Positions 21,745 to 33,694 of a stretch of 64,000 bases of DNA are shown here, one piece after another. Origin of the DNA: Vandiemenella viatica. Lineage: Eukaryota; Arthropoda; Insecta; Orthoptera; Morabidae. Under the pieces are notes generated by a model that searched no databases, was not told the DNA's origin, and was given only the letters and a program-made list of their open reading frames with translations. How positions within the stretch are numbered: the stretch's first letter is position 1; the number at the start of each line of letters is the position of its first letter. A program made the translations under genes and the position numbers. The stretch spans positions 216,173,473-216,237,472 of the forward strand of contig JARYHS010011408.1 in assembly GCA_031002005.1 (NCBI GenBank). The letters run 5' to 3'.

Positions 21745-23548
21745 ATCCGCCAATCACATGATTGTACGCAAAAAGAAGTCTTTTCCGATTGGCTCCTATG
21801 TAAAAAAAACCGTGAACTGAGATCACGTCAATGATTTGGACAGCTTTTTTGTGGAGCTTCTCAGTGATTTGACAGAAAAGAACTTCCCAAGAGGAAACGT
21901 ATTTTTACGCAACTGCCAAAACTAATACACCTCTAAAAGCACCGCTATAAACATCGTTTGATATTAAAAGGTTTTGCTGTCACAAATCACCTGTATTCGA
22001 ATATTTATGACACCTGTCTTAAATTATAATTGCAACCACATCTAAAACATCCGAGTATACCTGGAAATCTGATTTGCTGCAATTAAGTACATCGTTCAGC
22101 AAACTATAGTATTGACTACGATCTTTCTCTAAGAATTTCTCGTTTAGAAGATGATAAAATGTCTCATCGCAATCGTAGTTCAGTTGAAATTATCATTGAT
22201 TTCTAAAATGTTCAAAAATCTAAAAAATACGTTATGTGGTATCATTTTTACTGAGAGTCAATGTTCTAAACCGAGCAATCTGTCAGAACGTTGACTCGAT
22301 GAGTGGAAAAAAACTTGTGGCATATCATACTCATAACTACAGAAATCCTAAACATCTCTCCCACTTCACTGCCCCTACTTTATACCTGTTTTTCCTAACT
22401 TTTGCACATAGGCTACTGAAATACAAATTCGAAAATTTGCAAATACTTGGTGAACGCAAGACATGATGTTGGGCAGCCAAGTTGGAGTATCTGTCCTGAA
22501 TTTAATATTATCAACGCTAAAAGATCTAAGCAAAAGGATTAAGTGATAGCAGAAGAATCTGTAATCAATTTCATCTTCGTCAAAGCACAACAAAACATAT
22601 TATTCACATATACACGTGATTTACACGAAATATCACTGCAGGACATTTTCTTATTATTCTAGCATTACTATCATACAATAAATGATTCATAATTCCAATA
22701 TTACTTTGTCGAAAGGAGATAAATGAATCGTTGTCCACCAGCCGAATATTCCGAATTCTCTTAACTTTTACAAACTATTCCTTTGTTTACTAAGTACTTT
22801 CTCAAAGTTGCAAAATATGAAACCAACTGACATAACATTCATTAATTTAATTGGATCTACAGTAGTATTTCAGATACTAAGTTTACAGAAAATTCTCACC
22901 GCATAATCGTATTTACATCTCCAGCAAGAATATGAATATGTTTTTGAAAGAGTTGTTGTACTGGGTTCTCGGGCAGAATAACCTATATGGACATCTTGAA
23001 GAAATAATGGTGACCTGATGGATCAGAAATAAAATTGCCAAAAATAAAATTAATTTTCGAGTTTATTGGAATTTTTAATCTCTTTTGGCAGTTTCAAAAT
23101 CCGTTTTCAAACAAATATTCTCTCTACACAACTCCTGACATGTTTTTGTTTTGCTGTTTATTATTATTGCCGCTATCTTAGACTCGTTTCCGTTTTTGAT
23201 TAGCACCGGATACGGACAGATTTCGAGGCGTATTCAGGTTTCCGCTGCGATAAAGTAAGTTCGATATATATTCACGTTGACATACAATACATTGGCGCAC
23301 ATTTGGAAAAATTGCATGAAACAATAAACTAATCCTTGGCCCCAATGTAGTGGTACTTGCAGACGTGTATTAATGTTCCTATTTCTGCAGATACATGTAG
23401 AAAAATAAAAGAGTAGATACGAAATGAAAAACAGTTTTTTCAACATGCAATTTATGAATTATTAGTATTAAGCATGGTTGTTTATTCCAAGATGCAAAGC
23501 AACACGATTGTGGCGAAAATTGCAGGGGCCGTTATTAAATAAAATATC
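21745..23548. other. No feature recognised
   Basis: AT-rich DNA; short frames only. Confidence 0.5.
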
Positions 23549-23561
23549 CTGTGGTAAAGTT

Positions 23562-23774
23562 TTTTTTTTTTTTTTTTTTTATGGCATTCGGCAACGGAGG
23601 CCATACAGCCAGCTCAATGCGTATTTTTTTATTTCAATGTATGGACGCCACAGGACGGACAAGACATTCACACAGACACACAACACTTAACATCCATGCC
23701 CGCGGCCGGATTGGAACCGGCGGCCTTCGGCACGTGGAGCTAGCACTCTAGCCCCTACGCTACCGAGGCCGGCA
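23562..23774 (-). repeat. SINE family D, full length with target duplication
   Basis: Minus-strand head GTGCCGGCCTCGGTAGCGTA with B box CGGTTCCAATCCGG, then an unrelated body (CATGGATGTTAAGTGTTGTG) and a poly-A tail (T-run from 23562). CTGTGGTAAAGT(T) occurs at 23549-23561 and again at 23775-23787. The head is a different tRNA-like sequence from families A-C. Confidence 0.9.
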
Positions 23775-23787
23775 CTGTGGTAAAGTT

Positions 23788-24317
23788 GTCATGGAAGCTT
23801 GAGGTGCAATCATATCTTCACATGAATATCAATTTCGGCTAAATTTTCAACAAAAATTTATTTATATAAACGCAGATCATACTATCGACATAGGTAGTAA
23901 TTTGTTGGAAATTTAAACAATTCAACACCCTGGCCGTTAACACTTGCGAAATGTGATTAGGTATTGTGTTGTAGTTGACTAGTAAAATACTAGCGATGAC
24001 TAGACTCTGCTTTTTTCTAAACAGTTTTATAAAAGTTTGCTAACGTGCTTGCTTGAATATACTGGGATGGTACTGTAACACATTATGGATATCAAATTCT
24101 GCAATTGGAAAGATATTTATTTTACAGTCGTGGATTTGTACGTCGCCAGCATTTTCGGATATGCATGTGATACGGCAGCTCTATAAACGAACACGACATA
24201 TGTTTTGAGTTTGATATTGCCTAGATGTCAGAGTATGTTTTCACTTTGTTTTATATTCATGCATACCATGTCATAAGATGACTACGTCAGAAATCTTCGA
24301 AGATAAACAATAGTCCA
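23788..24317. other. No feature recognised
   Basis: AT-rich spacer. Confidence 0.5.
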
Positions 24318-24547
24318 CCGAGAATGGTTGTTGAACGGTTAACGTTCTGGCCTCGCATTCGGGAGGACGCGGGTTCGAATCCCCGTCCGGGCATCCGGAT
24401 ATGGGTTTTTCATGGTTTAACCAAATCACTCCAGACGAATGCCGGGATGCTTCATTCAAAAAGGCCATGACCGAATTCCTTCCCGTTCCTTGTCCCCTGT
24501 CCCATCCCGCCTCTAATGACCTTACCCGTCGACGAGGCGTAAAACAG
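24318..24547 (+). repeat. SINE subfamily A (variant with GAACGGTTAACG head)
   Basis: Head CCGAGAATGGTTG...GGTTAACG, B box GGTTCGAATCC, body, tail CCGTCGACGAGGCGTAAAAC. TAGTCCA lies at 24311-24317 and 24548-24554. The AACGGTTAACG head and the CTTACCCGTCGACG or CTTAGCCGTCGACG tail are shared with 28558 and 63386. Confidence 0.9.
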
Positions 24548-24554
24548 TAGTCCA

Positions 24555-25800
24555 ATAGAATATCTTTCGTTGCGTGCTCTGCGTCATTTCATGATGATAT
24601 ATATATAAAAAAACGTATGAAGAGGGAAAGGTCATTTCAAATTATAGATTACCAGCCCACCTCGTCGGTAGTTTAGTGCTTAGCTCTTAACCGAGTTTAG
24701 TAGGTTCGTTTACGACCGTCCTTCAACGCCTTGCGAACAGGCAGAAACGCGTAGGAGCAGACATGAAAGTGATTATATTGTCTACTAAATGCTTCGACCA
24801 AGTTTTATCTCTCTGCGCATAGCATATGGAGATTAATGGGTCGTTCAACATGACGTGCGGCTTCGTCTTTCAACAAAAGCGGGCCATGGATGTTGTCTGG
24901 CAACGGATTTCACGACCTCCATTCATCAACTTCACATTCATCACTCTGCATCCCACCCATTTGCAATCTAGATGTGCAAAGGAAATGAATGTACCGTTTT
25001 ATCTCTGTCAAATTATAGACATACTACATCCCCTGCGTTTAAGATTAATCAAACTTCTAGTTTACACAGAAACGAGACTTTAGTTGTGAATTTGCCAATT
25101 GTGGTCTTGGTTAAAGTAAAAATTTCCTTCACATGTATTGTAGGGGTAATTTGAATAGTAGCTCTTCTTCTCTTCGATTTTGGCCATCTAAGGACAACGA
25201 AAAGTAATCCTGTCCATTCATCTCGATGATTCTTTTCTTCGCTTCCAATAGTTCATTTTTCACTTTGCTGTTTTTTTCTCTTCTCGTAGAACCACTTTAA
25301 GTTTTGTACCAATCTTCAGAAAGTTGCTTTGTTTCGTATCTATTATACCTTCTGTTATTCCGACCACTAAGATATCTTTATTTACATAATATCCATTATA
25401 GGTTCAGCTATTATAATTTCACAAGCAGACTAAAATGACAAACATTAGTGATTTGCAGATCGTTGAATGTATTTCCCTTCCAGCCTTGAATAGAACTATT
25501 GCAATGTTGCAACCATCGATTACACTCAAACCCATAAATATACTTAATATAATACCTTGCGTATGTCCTAATACAAAAAACTGGAATCGATGTACAAAAT
25601 CTCCTGAAAATATACGATGGCGACATTGTTAACGAAGAGCTTGTAAGTTTCCCATCTGTACTTAGTAAATACAATATTTTTAAATAGCAACTCGTTTTAT
25701 ACATTTTATTATGTTAGGATTACCTGCTATCGAATAATATTTGGAATTTAAATTATCTGGTTATTTCTGTTTCAAGCAGATTTTTCAAAAATTTGTTTTA
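24555..25800. other. No gene recognised; degraded tRNA-like patch at 24660
   Basis: CACCTCGTCGGTAGTTTAG at 24659-24677 resembles a decayed tRNA-type SINE head but is too weak to call. The rest is AT-rich with short frames. Confidence 0.4.
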
Positions 25801-25805
25801 CTGTT

Positions 25806-26323
25806 TATGTAGGGTTATTAAAAAATCAAGGCAGATTTTCCATTTTTATTTCTTACAAACTATTAAAGATACAAATCGTGCCACACACGTCATTCGACTG
25901 AGGAATGTTCAAAGTTTTAACCCCGCCTTTTAGTTCATTTGCCGCCGCAAACGGCGCTGTTGTCTGTTTAGATGGAAATAGCGACACCACGGGAGAAGGA
26001 ATTTTGTATGTTACACCATGCAAAATGTGAATCCATTGTTAATATTCAGCGTGCGTTCCGTGGTAAATGCAATAAAGTCTCCCCTCATATAAACGGATTT
26101 ATGATTCGAATAAGAAATTCGTAGGATATGGATCCATATGCAAAAGGAAAACCACTGATTGTCCTCGAACGCTGTTTCCACGTAAACAGACAACAGCGTC
26201 TTTGGCGGCAGAGGTTACAAACTTTGAACATACTCGTGACCAGCGATGTGTGGCTCGTATTTGTACCATTAATAATTTGTGAGAAATAAAAACGCAAAAT
26301 CTGCTCCTTTTTATATCCCTGTA
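25806..26323 (+). mobile_element. Mariner-type element with ~130-160-bp inverted ends and residual transposase N-terminus
   Basis: The left end (from about 25808) and right end (to 26323) are long inverted repeats sharing GCAGATTTT, TTTTTATTTCT, ACACA, ATGTTCAAAGTTT and CGCTGTTGTCTGTTTA. TA borders both ends. Inside, an ATG at 25974 opens about 50 codons (MEIATPREKEFCMLHHAK..., then IQRAFRGKC) resembling the helix-turn-helix N-terminus (DUF4817-like) of a mariner-type transposase. It ends in a stop at about 26126. The catalytic domain is missing, so the copy is non-autonomous. Confidence 0.75.
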
Positions 26324-26325
26324 TA

Positions 26326-26595
26326 GCCGAGCGGTCTGGGGGTTAAGGCGTCTGGAGTGTAAATCGAAAGGTACCCGATTCGAATCCTTTTCGCGGCGGA
26401 TATTTTTTATAGGCCCTTAAACCGACCACACGCCAACACGCTTCTGTGCTTCAGATTCCATATTAAATTGTAGGTCTCCTGTACCCTGCAGGATCACCGG
26501 ATTTGATTAGCTAAGGAGGAAAGGATCTGACACCCTGCCTCTTTCCGGAGGGACCAACTAACTTTAAGAGTTGAACACCAAGGTTTTTGTTTATA
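26326..26595 (+). repeat. SINE subfamily C, abutting the mariner element
   Basis: Head GCCGAGCGGTCTGGGGGTTA with B box CCGATTCGAATCC, then TAAACCGACC, CGCTTCTGTGCTTCAGATTCC and TGTAGGTCTCCTGTACCC, in the family C order. It starts 2-3 bp after the mariner end. Confidence 0.8.
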
Positions 26596-26599
26596 TACC

Positions 26600-27120
26600 T
26601 ACAGAACGTCTTGCTAATTTTCGTCGTTTGCTAGTGGTAAGGCTACGCTACTGTTCAAAACAAAGTATCGATTTTTGTTTCCTGTGTGAGTGATACCGCG
26701 AACGTGCAATCTAACCGCCTTTACAGAATCGACACGAATTGTTCAACCCACGGAGTTTAATGTTCCCCAAAGGCTACGCCAGTGCCACCTGTACGGAACT
26801 ACCGGCTTTATGCGGCTTCGTTATGACGACAGAGCCGAATAGCGTCATCAAACCAGCGCCTGCAGTTGAACTGCGAACCCGCTACTGTGTGTGCGATCCA
26901 TACCAGACCGCATCGCCGCATGACCTTTGAACTAAGAGGTATTCACGACAGACTGCAATAACCTGCAGTCGCACCCTGCCTCCTACCAACTTGCGAGCAC
27001 AGTTTCCGAAACTCTGCAGACCCATTTAAGCCCACTTAAGACCTTGGTCAGGTTCGACGGAGGACTCGTTTTCACTGTTACCCGAGCCATTCAGATCTGA
27101 ATTATGATTTCAGCTCAGCA
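26600..27120. other. No gene recognised
   Basis: A moderately GC-rich stretch at 26735-27060 has an open frame of about 60 codons with no domain I recognise. Confidence 0.4.
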
Positions 27121-27126
27121 ATGTGG

Positions 27127-27930
27127 TAGTAAAATATGACTCGGTATGCTACGATTTGCTGATGACATGGTCTCATGAGCTGAACAGGCTGAGTTGAGAG
27201 TTTACTGAATGTCATGAACAAAATACTGAAGATTTTGGATTACATGAAAACCAAAGCAAGGCAAAAGTGATGAAATGTAGCAGAAATGATACCAATAATA
27301 TCAGATTAAATATAAAAATATCATCGGTTGCAATAGATGAAGTGGATTCTGCTACCTGGGTAGTAAAATTACAAATTATGGCCGAAGCAGGAATGCAGAA
27401 TAGCATCAGCAAAAAGAGCCTTTTTGAAAAAAAAAAGAAATATTTTAGTTTCGAATATTTATTTAGGGCTTATTAAAAAAAACTGTATGTTTGGAGCACA
27501 ACACATTATGGCATGTCAAGCGCGGACTTTAAGAATACGAGAAAGAAGGAAAATTGAAGCATTTGAAATATGGTGCTATAGAAGGATGCTGAAAATTAAG
27601 TGGACAGAAAGTACGAAATGAACGTTTTTTGTAAATCATGGGTGAGAAAAGAAGTTTATGGAAGAGTCTTACAGAAAGAAAAGAAGGAATGGTAGATCAT
27701 ATTTTGAGACATATGGGTTTGGTTAATTTATTAGTGGAGGGGACAGTCGAAGGTAAGAACTGTAAAGGAAGTCAGATATAAGAATATATGAAGCAGTTAA
27801 ATGAAGACATAGGGTGTAAGGGGTATGTTGAGATGAAGTGGTTGGCGCAAGATAGTAAGGGATGGAGGATTGCATCAAGCCAGTCGAGAAACTGACGAAA
27901 GCAAAAAAAGTAGTAACTAGTAGTAACTCT
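27127..27930 (+). pseudogene. RTE-like LINE remnant, 5' truncated
   Basis: GATTTGCTGATGACATG at about 27149 encodes FADDM, the reverse transcriptase active-site motif. Across frames it continues with LGSKITNYG-like sequence (about 27355), EAFEIWCYRRMLKIKWTE (about 27555), VGEKRSLWKSL and DHILRHMG, ending with GWRIASSQSRN before a stop at about 27895. This is the standard C-terminal sequence of a LINE group common in animals. There are many stops and frameshifts, and an A-rich insertion at about 27425. Confidence 0.85.
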
Positions 27931-28189
27931 GCCTCTTTCAGTGGTGAAGCAACCATCTTCGAGTAATATTAGTTACACTGATATGAGTGAAGTACTTCCG
28001 TGAAACTGCGCATTAATATTTAATGTCTTGTAAAGGAAAACGTGTACCTCCATAAATTAAGGAAAAACGTAATTTGGTTTGAAAGATGACGCTTTCAAAG
28101 ATGACGTAGACGTTTACTATGTTTAACAAATTAAGTTTCCGGCAAGACAATACACGTACAGGAGGTAGACTATTCCGAAAAATAACTGT

Positions 28190-28425
28190 GTAAATAAATT
28201 TTTAGTTAAATAATGAAACATTATTTAATAAATACACCATTGCAACTGTGGTTAGATTTTATTTGTTCTCGGAGGCATTTCGCATCTCGTTGAGGTATCT
28301 TCAGCGTTCACTGTTTTTCTGTAACACAAGTATGTTTTCGGTTTTTAAATTTTCGTACAGAAAGGTCTTGTTTAAACATACTGCAATTATTCTTACATTT
28401 TGGTGTTGTAGAGTAACTTTCATTT
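28190..28425. repeat. Unnamed repeat R3, copy 2, with hammerhead-core-like motif
   Basis: Aligns with 11945-12165. On the minus strand CTGAAGA (28304-28298) and GAAA (28281-28278) flank a segment able to form a short stem, the conserved order of a hammerhead ribozyme core. Stems I and III could not be confirmed by eye. Confidence 0.55.
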
Positions 28426-28557
28426 ACATTTCAGTCATAAGGTGTGGTAAACTGTCTCTTCAAACAGCAATGTAATTCTACAAATTTTGGGCAGTTGAAA
28501 CCTTTTGACTTCTCCGTTTCTATCAAGTTTGCTGCACGGTTTTTTTTCCACCTTCAC

Positions 28558-28796
28558 AATAAAAAAATATTGCTTTACGCCTCGTCGACGGCTAAGGTCA
28601 TCAGCGGGATGGGACTGGGGAGAAGGAACGAGAAGGAATTCGGCCATGCCCTTTTTGAAGGAAGCATCCCCGCATTCGCCTGGAGTGATTTGGGGAAACC
28701 ATGGAAAACCCAAATCTGGATGCCCGGACGGGGATTCGAACCCGCTTCCTCCAGAATACGAGGCCAGAACGTTAACCGTTCACCCACCAAGCTCGG
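28558..28796 (-). repeat. SINE subfamily A (variant), full length with target duplication
   Basis: The minus strand is complete from CCGAGCTTGGTGGGTGAACG to CGAGGCGTAAAGC. The 12-bp TTCCACCTTCAC is present at 28546-28557 and 28797-28808. Confidence 0.93.
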
Positions 28797-28808
28797 TTCC
28801 ACCTTCAC

Positions 28809-30465
28809 CCTGCCTCTGCCAAAATAAACCTGTTGGCCTTACAGTACAACGCAGGGATGACCCCCTGTATTACCTAAAACTAAGTAAACCTCTCTAAAAA
28901 TGTGGCTCCAAACTTTTGGCCTGATGTCAAACTAGTTGTGTTCACTACCGCCTTCAGCAGTAGCTGCGTATTGGAACCCGGAGTACCGGGGCGGAATGTT
29001 GGACGGAAGGATTGACAGCGAGCGGCAATAAATAGAACTAGACCAACCCATTGCTGCTCAACTACGGCAGCCACGTTAGTGTTTTTATTTTTTTCGAGAG
29101 TTGGTGTGTGAAGTTTTCGTTGTTCTATTTTCTTCGCTTGTATTATAACTTCTGATGATTTTGTAACCAAGTTAAATAATGCATACTTGTTTACATTACA
29201 AATATAGTTAGTACATGCTTGAACTACGTTTAGTTGTTTTTAGTTTCATGTAGTTAAATTTTGTTTAAGTATCTTTGTCGAATGACCTTACCTCCCTAAC
29301 CTCAATCATGTCTCTGGGGCAGAACGGGGAAGTACTCCATTCTGCCCCCCTCTTGGGTGATAATAGAGCCTTGGACAGAATGGTGCAGATGACTAGATAA
29401 TCTGTTTTTTTAAAAAGAAAAATATTGCTCTTTTGTTTTCCCACAATATTAATGCATTTTTGTGATTATTGTATTGTAGTGTGTTCATATAAATATTTAC
29501 ATGTCTTTTAATTAACCTTTTTGTATTTTTAAAACGTATTTTCAACTTCGTACCCCATCCTACAACGGGTTCTCGTACAATGCTAGTTATCATTACTATT
29601 ATTATTATTATTTATTTTCATGCAGTAAAATGAATACGCACTATTAACTGAGAAAGCTGTCATATGTGATACGCTACGTCGCCCGTGAGGCGTAATATAT
29701 CTAAACCAGAGAGTTATCCGATATCAAAGATATTATAATATATCACACCATACTGGGTTCTTCGTTTTCAGTATATTATCCATGAAATAAGTACTGTATT
29801 TAGAGGCAACGTTACGCCGAATTACTTGCCGTCTCAGAGAGAGGTGATTTATGTAATACGTTAATTTTGTATATTCGAATACTTACAACTTCGTGATGCT
29901 TATGCAGCGGAATGAAAAGCACCGTGCAACCAGCTACCGTGACGAAAACTTACTCTTCACGTTTTACCTCGATTTTGTTTTGTTTTGTTGGTAGCGAGGA
30001 GGCCCGTTAAAGCGACGCGGACATGGCAGTAAGTGAACATTCACGTCATTCACTTTTTTTGTTTTGTTTTTATCCTCGGTGCCGTGCCGGTTGTGAGTGA
30101 CAAGGTCGGGGCAAGGTCAGGCGCTGACCCCAGAGCCCGTAAATACCGGATCGGATTCGTCCAGATGACCACTGTATGTCTGAATGAGTCTGTTTGTGCA
30201 GGAGTCGAGTTACAGAAAGAGTGAAATGTCAGTGTGTTTTCATGCTCGCTGTTATTCTTAGTTAGTATGGTTCAGTTGGCTAGAAGCCATTTGGGCTGTG
30301 TTACTACGAGTACATGTTCCACTTCACTGTGTCTGCAGTTCTAAGAGCCGATCAGGTAATGATTGATAACTTCGTTTGCGGGTCAAATATTGGAATGGAC
30401 TTTCCTTAATAAAATAGTTTTAATAATAATTTACGGGAATCTATAGCAGTCAGTGTCACCAATAT
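28809..30465. other. No gene recognised
   Basis: Mostly AT-rich. At 30000-30220 a more GC-rich patch contains GACATGGCAGTAAGTG, which looks like a start codon followed by a splice donor. Nothing else supports an exon there. Confidence 0.4.
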
Positions 30466-30467
30466 CA

Positions 30468-30655
30468 TTTTGGGGTACGCTGGTTTGAATCGCTGCTCGG
30501 CCACCCAGATTTTGATTTTCCACGGTTTCCAAAAATCACTTCAGATTAAGGCCTGGATGTTTCCTTCAAAGGTGATGACCGAATTTCTTCCTGTTTCTTG
30601 CCCCCACCGTTTCCGGGCTCTAATGATTCGATATCAACGAAGCGAAGTTTTTGAT
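30468..30655 (+). repeat. SINE subfamily A, old copy lacking its 5' end
   Basis: B-box remnant GTTTGAATCGC, body CCCAGATTTTGATTTTCCACGG, AAAATCACTTCAG, CCTTCAAAGG and tail TCTAATGATTCGATATCAACG. Heavily mutated. Confidence 0.75.
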
Positions 30656-31118
30656 GGTATATGAAACAAATATTTGCTAATGTTCGTTTAATGGAAGATT
30701 AGTTTTTAAGTAACATAAATCTATCATTTTTGTTAAATAAGGCTGGCAGAAAGATAGAAATGAGAGTTCAGTTTTAACACAATTTATTTTCGTTATTGTC
30801 ATTCCAACATTTGTGAAGTTTTGTTAATGAGGAAGGAAAGATAGCATGTAGTCCTCCGGAATTTTTTTACTTCATTTTTAGAGTTCTGTTTGCAAAGGGA
30901 AACTGAGACGCATTACTGTATCTTCGATGTTTGGCCTCTTAAACAGAATAAGTAAAAGGCTTGAAAATTGCAAATATTGTATATTACATTTATTCAAAAC
31001 CGGATATCACATTCAAAATTTTATGAAATTATATTCTGGGTGGTTTATATATAATCAAAGGGGTTTGAAATATTTTTTCTACGCCAGCATATGAGTTCTT
31101 AATATTTATAATTCGTTA

Positions 31119-31491
31119 GGGGGCATCCATAAATTACGTGAGGTGTTTTTCCGGATTTCCGGACCCCCCCCCCCCCCCCCCCCGTTGAAACTTCGTGATA
31201 TCTGGCTCGACCCGACCCCCCCCCCCCCCTATGGTGAGATATTGGGATATGGTCAGTGAGACCCCCCCCTTACAAATAGCCCTCGCAACATTTGGAGACT
31301 TTTTTGGGGGGGTCTCACCCTTCCAAAAGCCGGTCACACCCCCACGTTTCAACGAAATACCCCCTAAAATCTAAAATCGACTTTCAAAATTTAAAAAATC
31401 TCACGTGAGATTTCCGTAGACTCCCCCCCCCTTGGTGAGATTTCGCCAGACCCCCCCCCCATTTCACATCACGTAATTTATGGACGTCCCC
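31119..31491. mobile_element. C-rich foldback element (ATTACGTGA subfamily) with TTA target duplication
   Basis: The ends are inverted: GGGGGCATCCATAAATTACG at 31119 and CGTAATTTATGGACGTCCCC ending 31491. The flanks are TTA on both sides (31116-31118, 31492-31494), the target type of PIF/Harbinger-like elements. The interior has multiple C-runs up to about 19 nt and repeated CTCACGTGAGATTT; no coding capacity. Confidence 0.85.
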
Positions 31492-31494
31492 TTA

Positions 31495-33690
31495 AGAGAA
31501 CTATGATTTTTTTCCATTTCTTATTTTAATTTTTTTTTTACCAGATCTATATTAAAAAAAGCGCTTTCATCTAATATAGTTTGTAAGTTGTGACCGAAAT
31601 AAGGAAACTGTTTTTATTTTTGCTGTTGGTTAAGGGTAAACATTTAACAACATTGCGTGGTTCCCTGATGAAATTCTGTCTGTTTCTTTTATCAGAAGCT
31701 GATTTAAAATATTTATTTAAATTTGAACGCTGCCACTAATTTCCTGGTATTCTGCAATGGACGGTGATATTATATAAATTAATCACTATAAGATTTAATG
31801 ATAGTTTGTTGATCATCCCTGCACAAATGAAGAATTTCTGTAAATTTGACTTACACCTTAGAATAAAGTAACCATTTGTGGTTTTCGCTGAAAACAGGTA
31901 CTCTTTCACAGTTTGTTTTCATGATCGCTATACATAACTTAGGTCAGTTCAGCATTCTCAGTTTGTTTTGATTTTCTTCGCTGGCGAGAAAGGGTAGGAA
32001 ACAATACTGTTGCTTACTGCATGCGGATTAATTATATTCATTCGTTATTTCTTCCTTTGCTCAACTCGCAAACCATATTCCTTTATTCGGGTGTTGAGAG
32101 CGTTTTCCTCTTGTTTAATTGTGTCAATGCATCGACCAACCTCTCGGCTAATATTCTAAGGCAAAATTCGATTTAGTCATGACTCAATGTTCTGGTTGCC
32201 AACAGAAACAGAGGAATGGAATTTCCCGACAAAATAGTTTTAAGTCGTAAGTTACGGCAATCTCTAGCAATCATTGTCACCAGACAATGGATTGTTTTCG
32301 TTGGCAACCAGAGTAGGGTATGGATTTATAGCAGGTGAGACAGTTAAAAGTTGTGTATATCTCACAGACTTTGTTTCTGAAACTTAGCAGTGGTAATTTT
32401 AAGAGTTCTGTGATTTCGACCCCTCTTCATTTCAGTGCTGGTAGGAATTTAAGGAAATACCGTTTCACAGACCACAGCTCGCTTTGCTGACTTAAATCAT
32501 TTGCTTCCTTGGAGCCCCTGTAGATATGGTCGGTCAAAGGAGCGCTTGTTGATTTTTAACATTAACTTCGCTCTCCACGCAACGATGATCAAAGGACGGC
32601 TACCGCTAATCTCATTAATTAATGGTCCTGTGTTTCATGAGCCAAGAGACGTTTGACTTCAGACGTTTAATGTTGAAATTAACATCTCAAAGAAGAGATT
32701 GCGACAGTGTAAGGAGCTACTGTTTCACTTCAACACATTTAGTTTTCAAGTTTCGTATTTCGTTTTTTTTTTTTTTCTTTTTTTTGGTGACTGGTTGGAC
32801 TGAATTTTCCAGAGCAAAAATAAGTAATTTTATATCATTACAGATTTAAATTACAACCTTCATCAGCTTCTCCGATTAGGTAGTAAGTTTTTTAAGAAAA
32901 AATTAAAAAGGCATCCATTAACTAGGTTATCAAAAACGAGAAGGGTTAGAAAAACGTGACAAAATTATCATTTAAGAATTGAAATTGACGTCGGTAAATT
33001 TAGTCGACTAAAACAATTTTTCTTTGGATTTTGATATTGATTCTTATTGCTTATTTTTCGAATAATAACAGTCATAGAGATTTTAATTCCGCGTTGTTAT
33101 TCAAGGCAATTTTTAGCATTTCTGTGTTCGTAACCCATTCATTTGTAAGTAAAATTCTTTTTTGATTCCGCATCATATAGTCGTCCGAACGGTATTTGTT
33201 GCGTTGGGGTTGTTAGTTGCGGTTGTATTAATTTCGAGACTTCACTGGATGGATCTTTTTATGGCAATACATGAAGACGGTACGGAACTGTTGGTTTCAA
33301 CTTTTAATAGAATTTACGTTGTGGTGAGGGTAGGTGTAGCAGATCAAAGGCATGTCAAAATACCAGGCGTTGTCTTCAGCTTAGGGTTTTGTTGTAGTAT
33401 GCTGCTGGCAAATCAAACAAGCAACATGAAAGCAGGGCCAATAACAGAATTATCAAATTCCATGTAGATTTAAATTAGTTTCAGCATAATGTTTCGAAGT
33501 TATTTCGTGTAAAACTCGAGAGGTAAATAACTTTTGCTTAACAATAGACTAAATGAATAGGGAAATACAATTATTACATGGTTAAAAATTGTCGCGGTTT
33601 AAACGTAGGGGGGAAAAATTAAAATTGACTTTGTTTTAATTGCTAATGCCATTATATGCTGAAAGAATGTAGGCTTTCCAGGTGAGTCCG
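31495..33690. other. No gene recognised
   Basis: AT-rich DNA. A frame at 33162-33467 is open for about 100 codons but lacks an initial ATG and any domain. A phrase with AACCAGA...GACAATG near 32190-32310 looks weakly repetitive. Confidence 0.4.
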
Positions 33691-33694
33691 TTGG

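Noticed and set aside
26326..26400. Functional tRNA gene
   Set aside because: The sequence is a tRNA-like SINE head followed by the family C body; acceptor-stem pairing is not convincing.
30005..30030. ATG plus GTAAGT as a first exon with donor site
   Set aside because: A single start-like and donor-like match with no further exon evidence.
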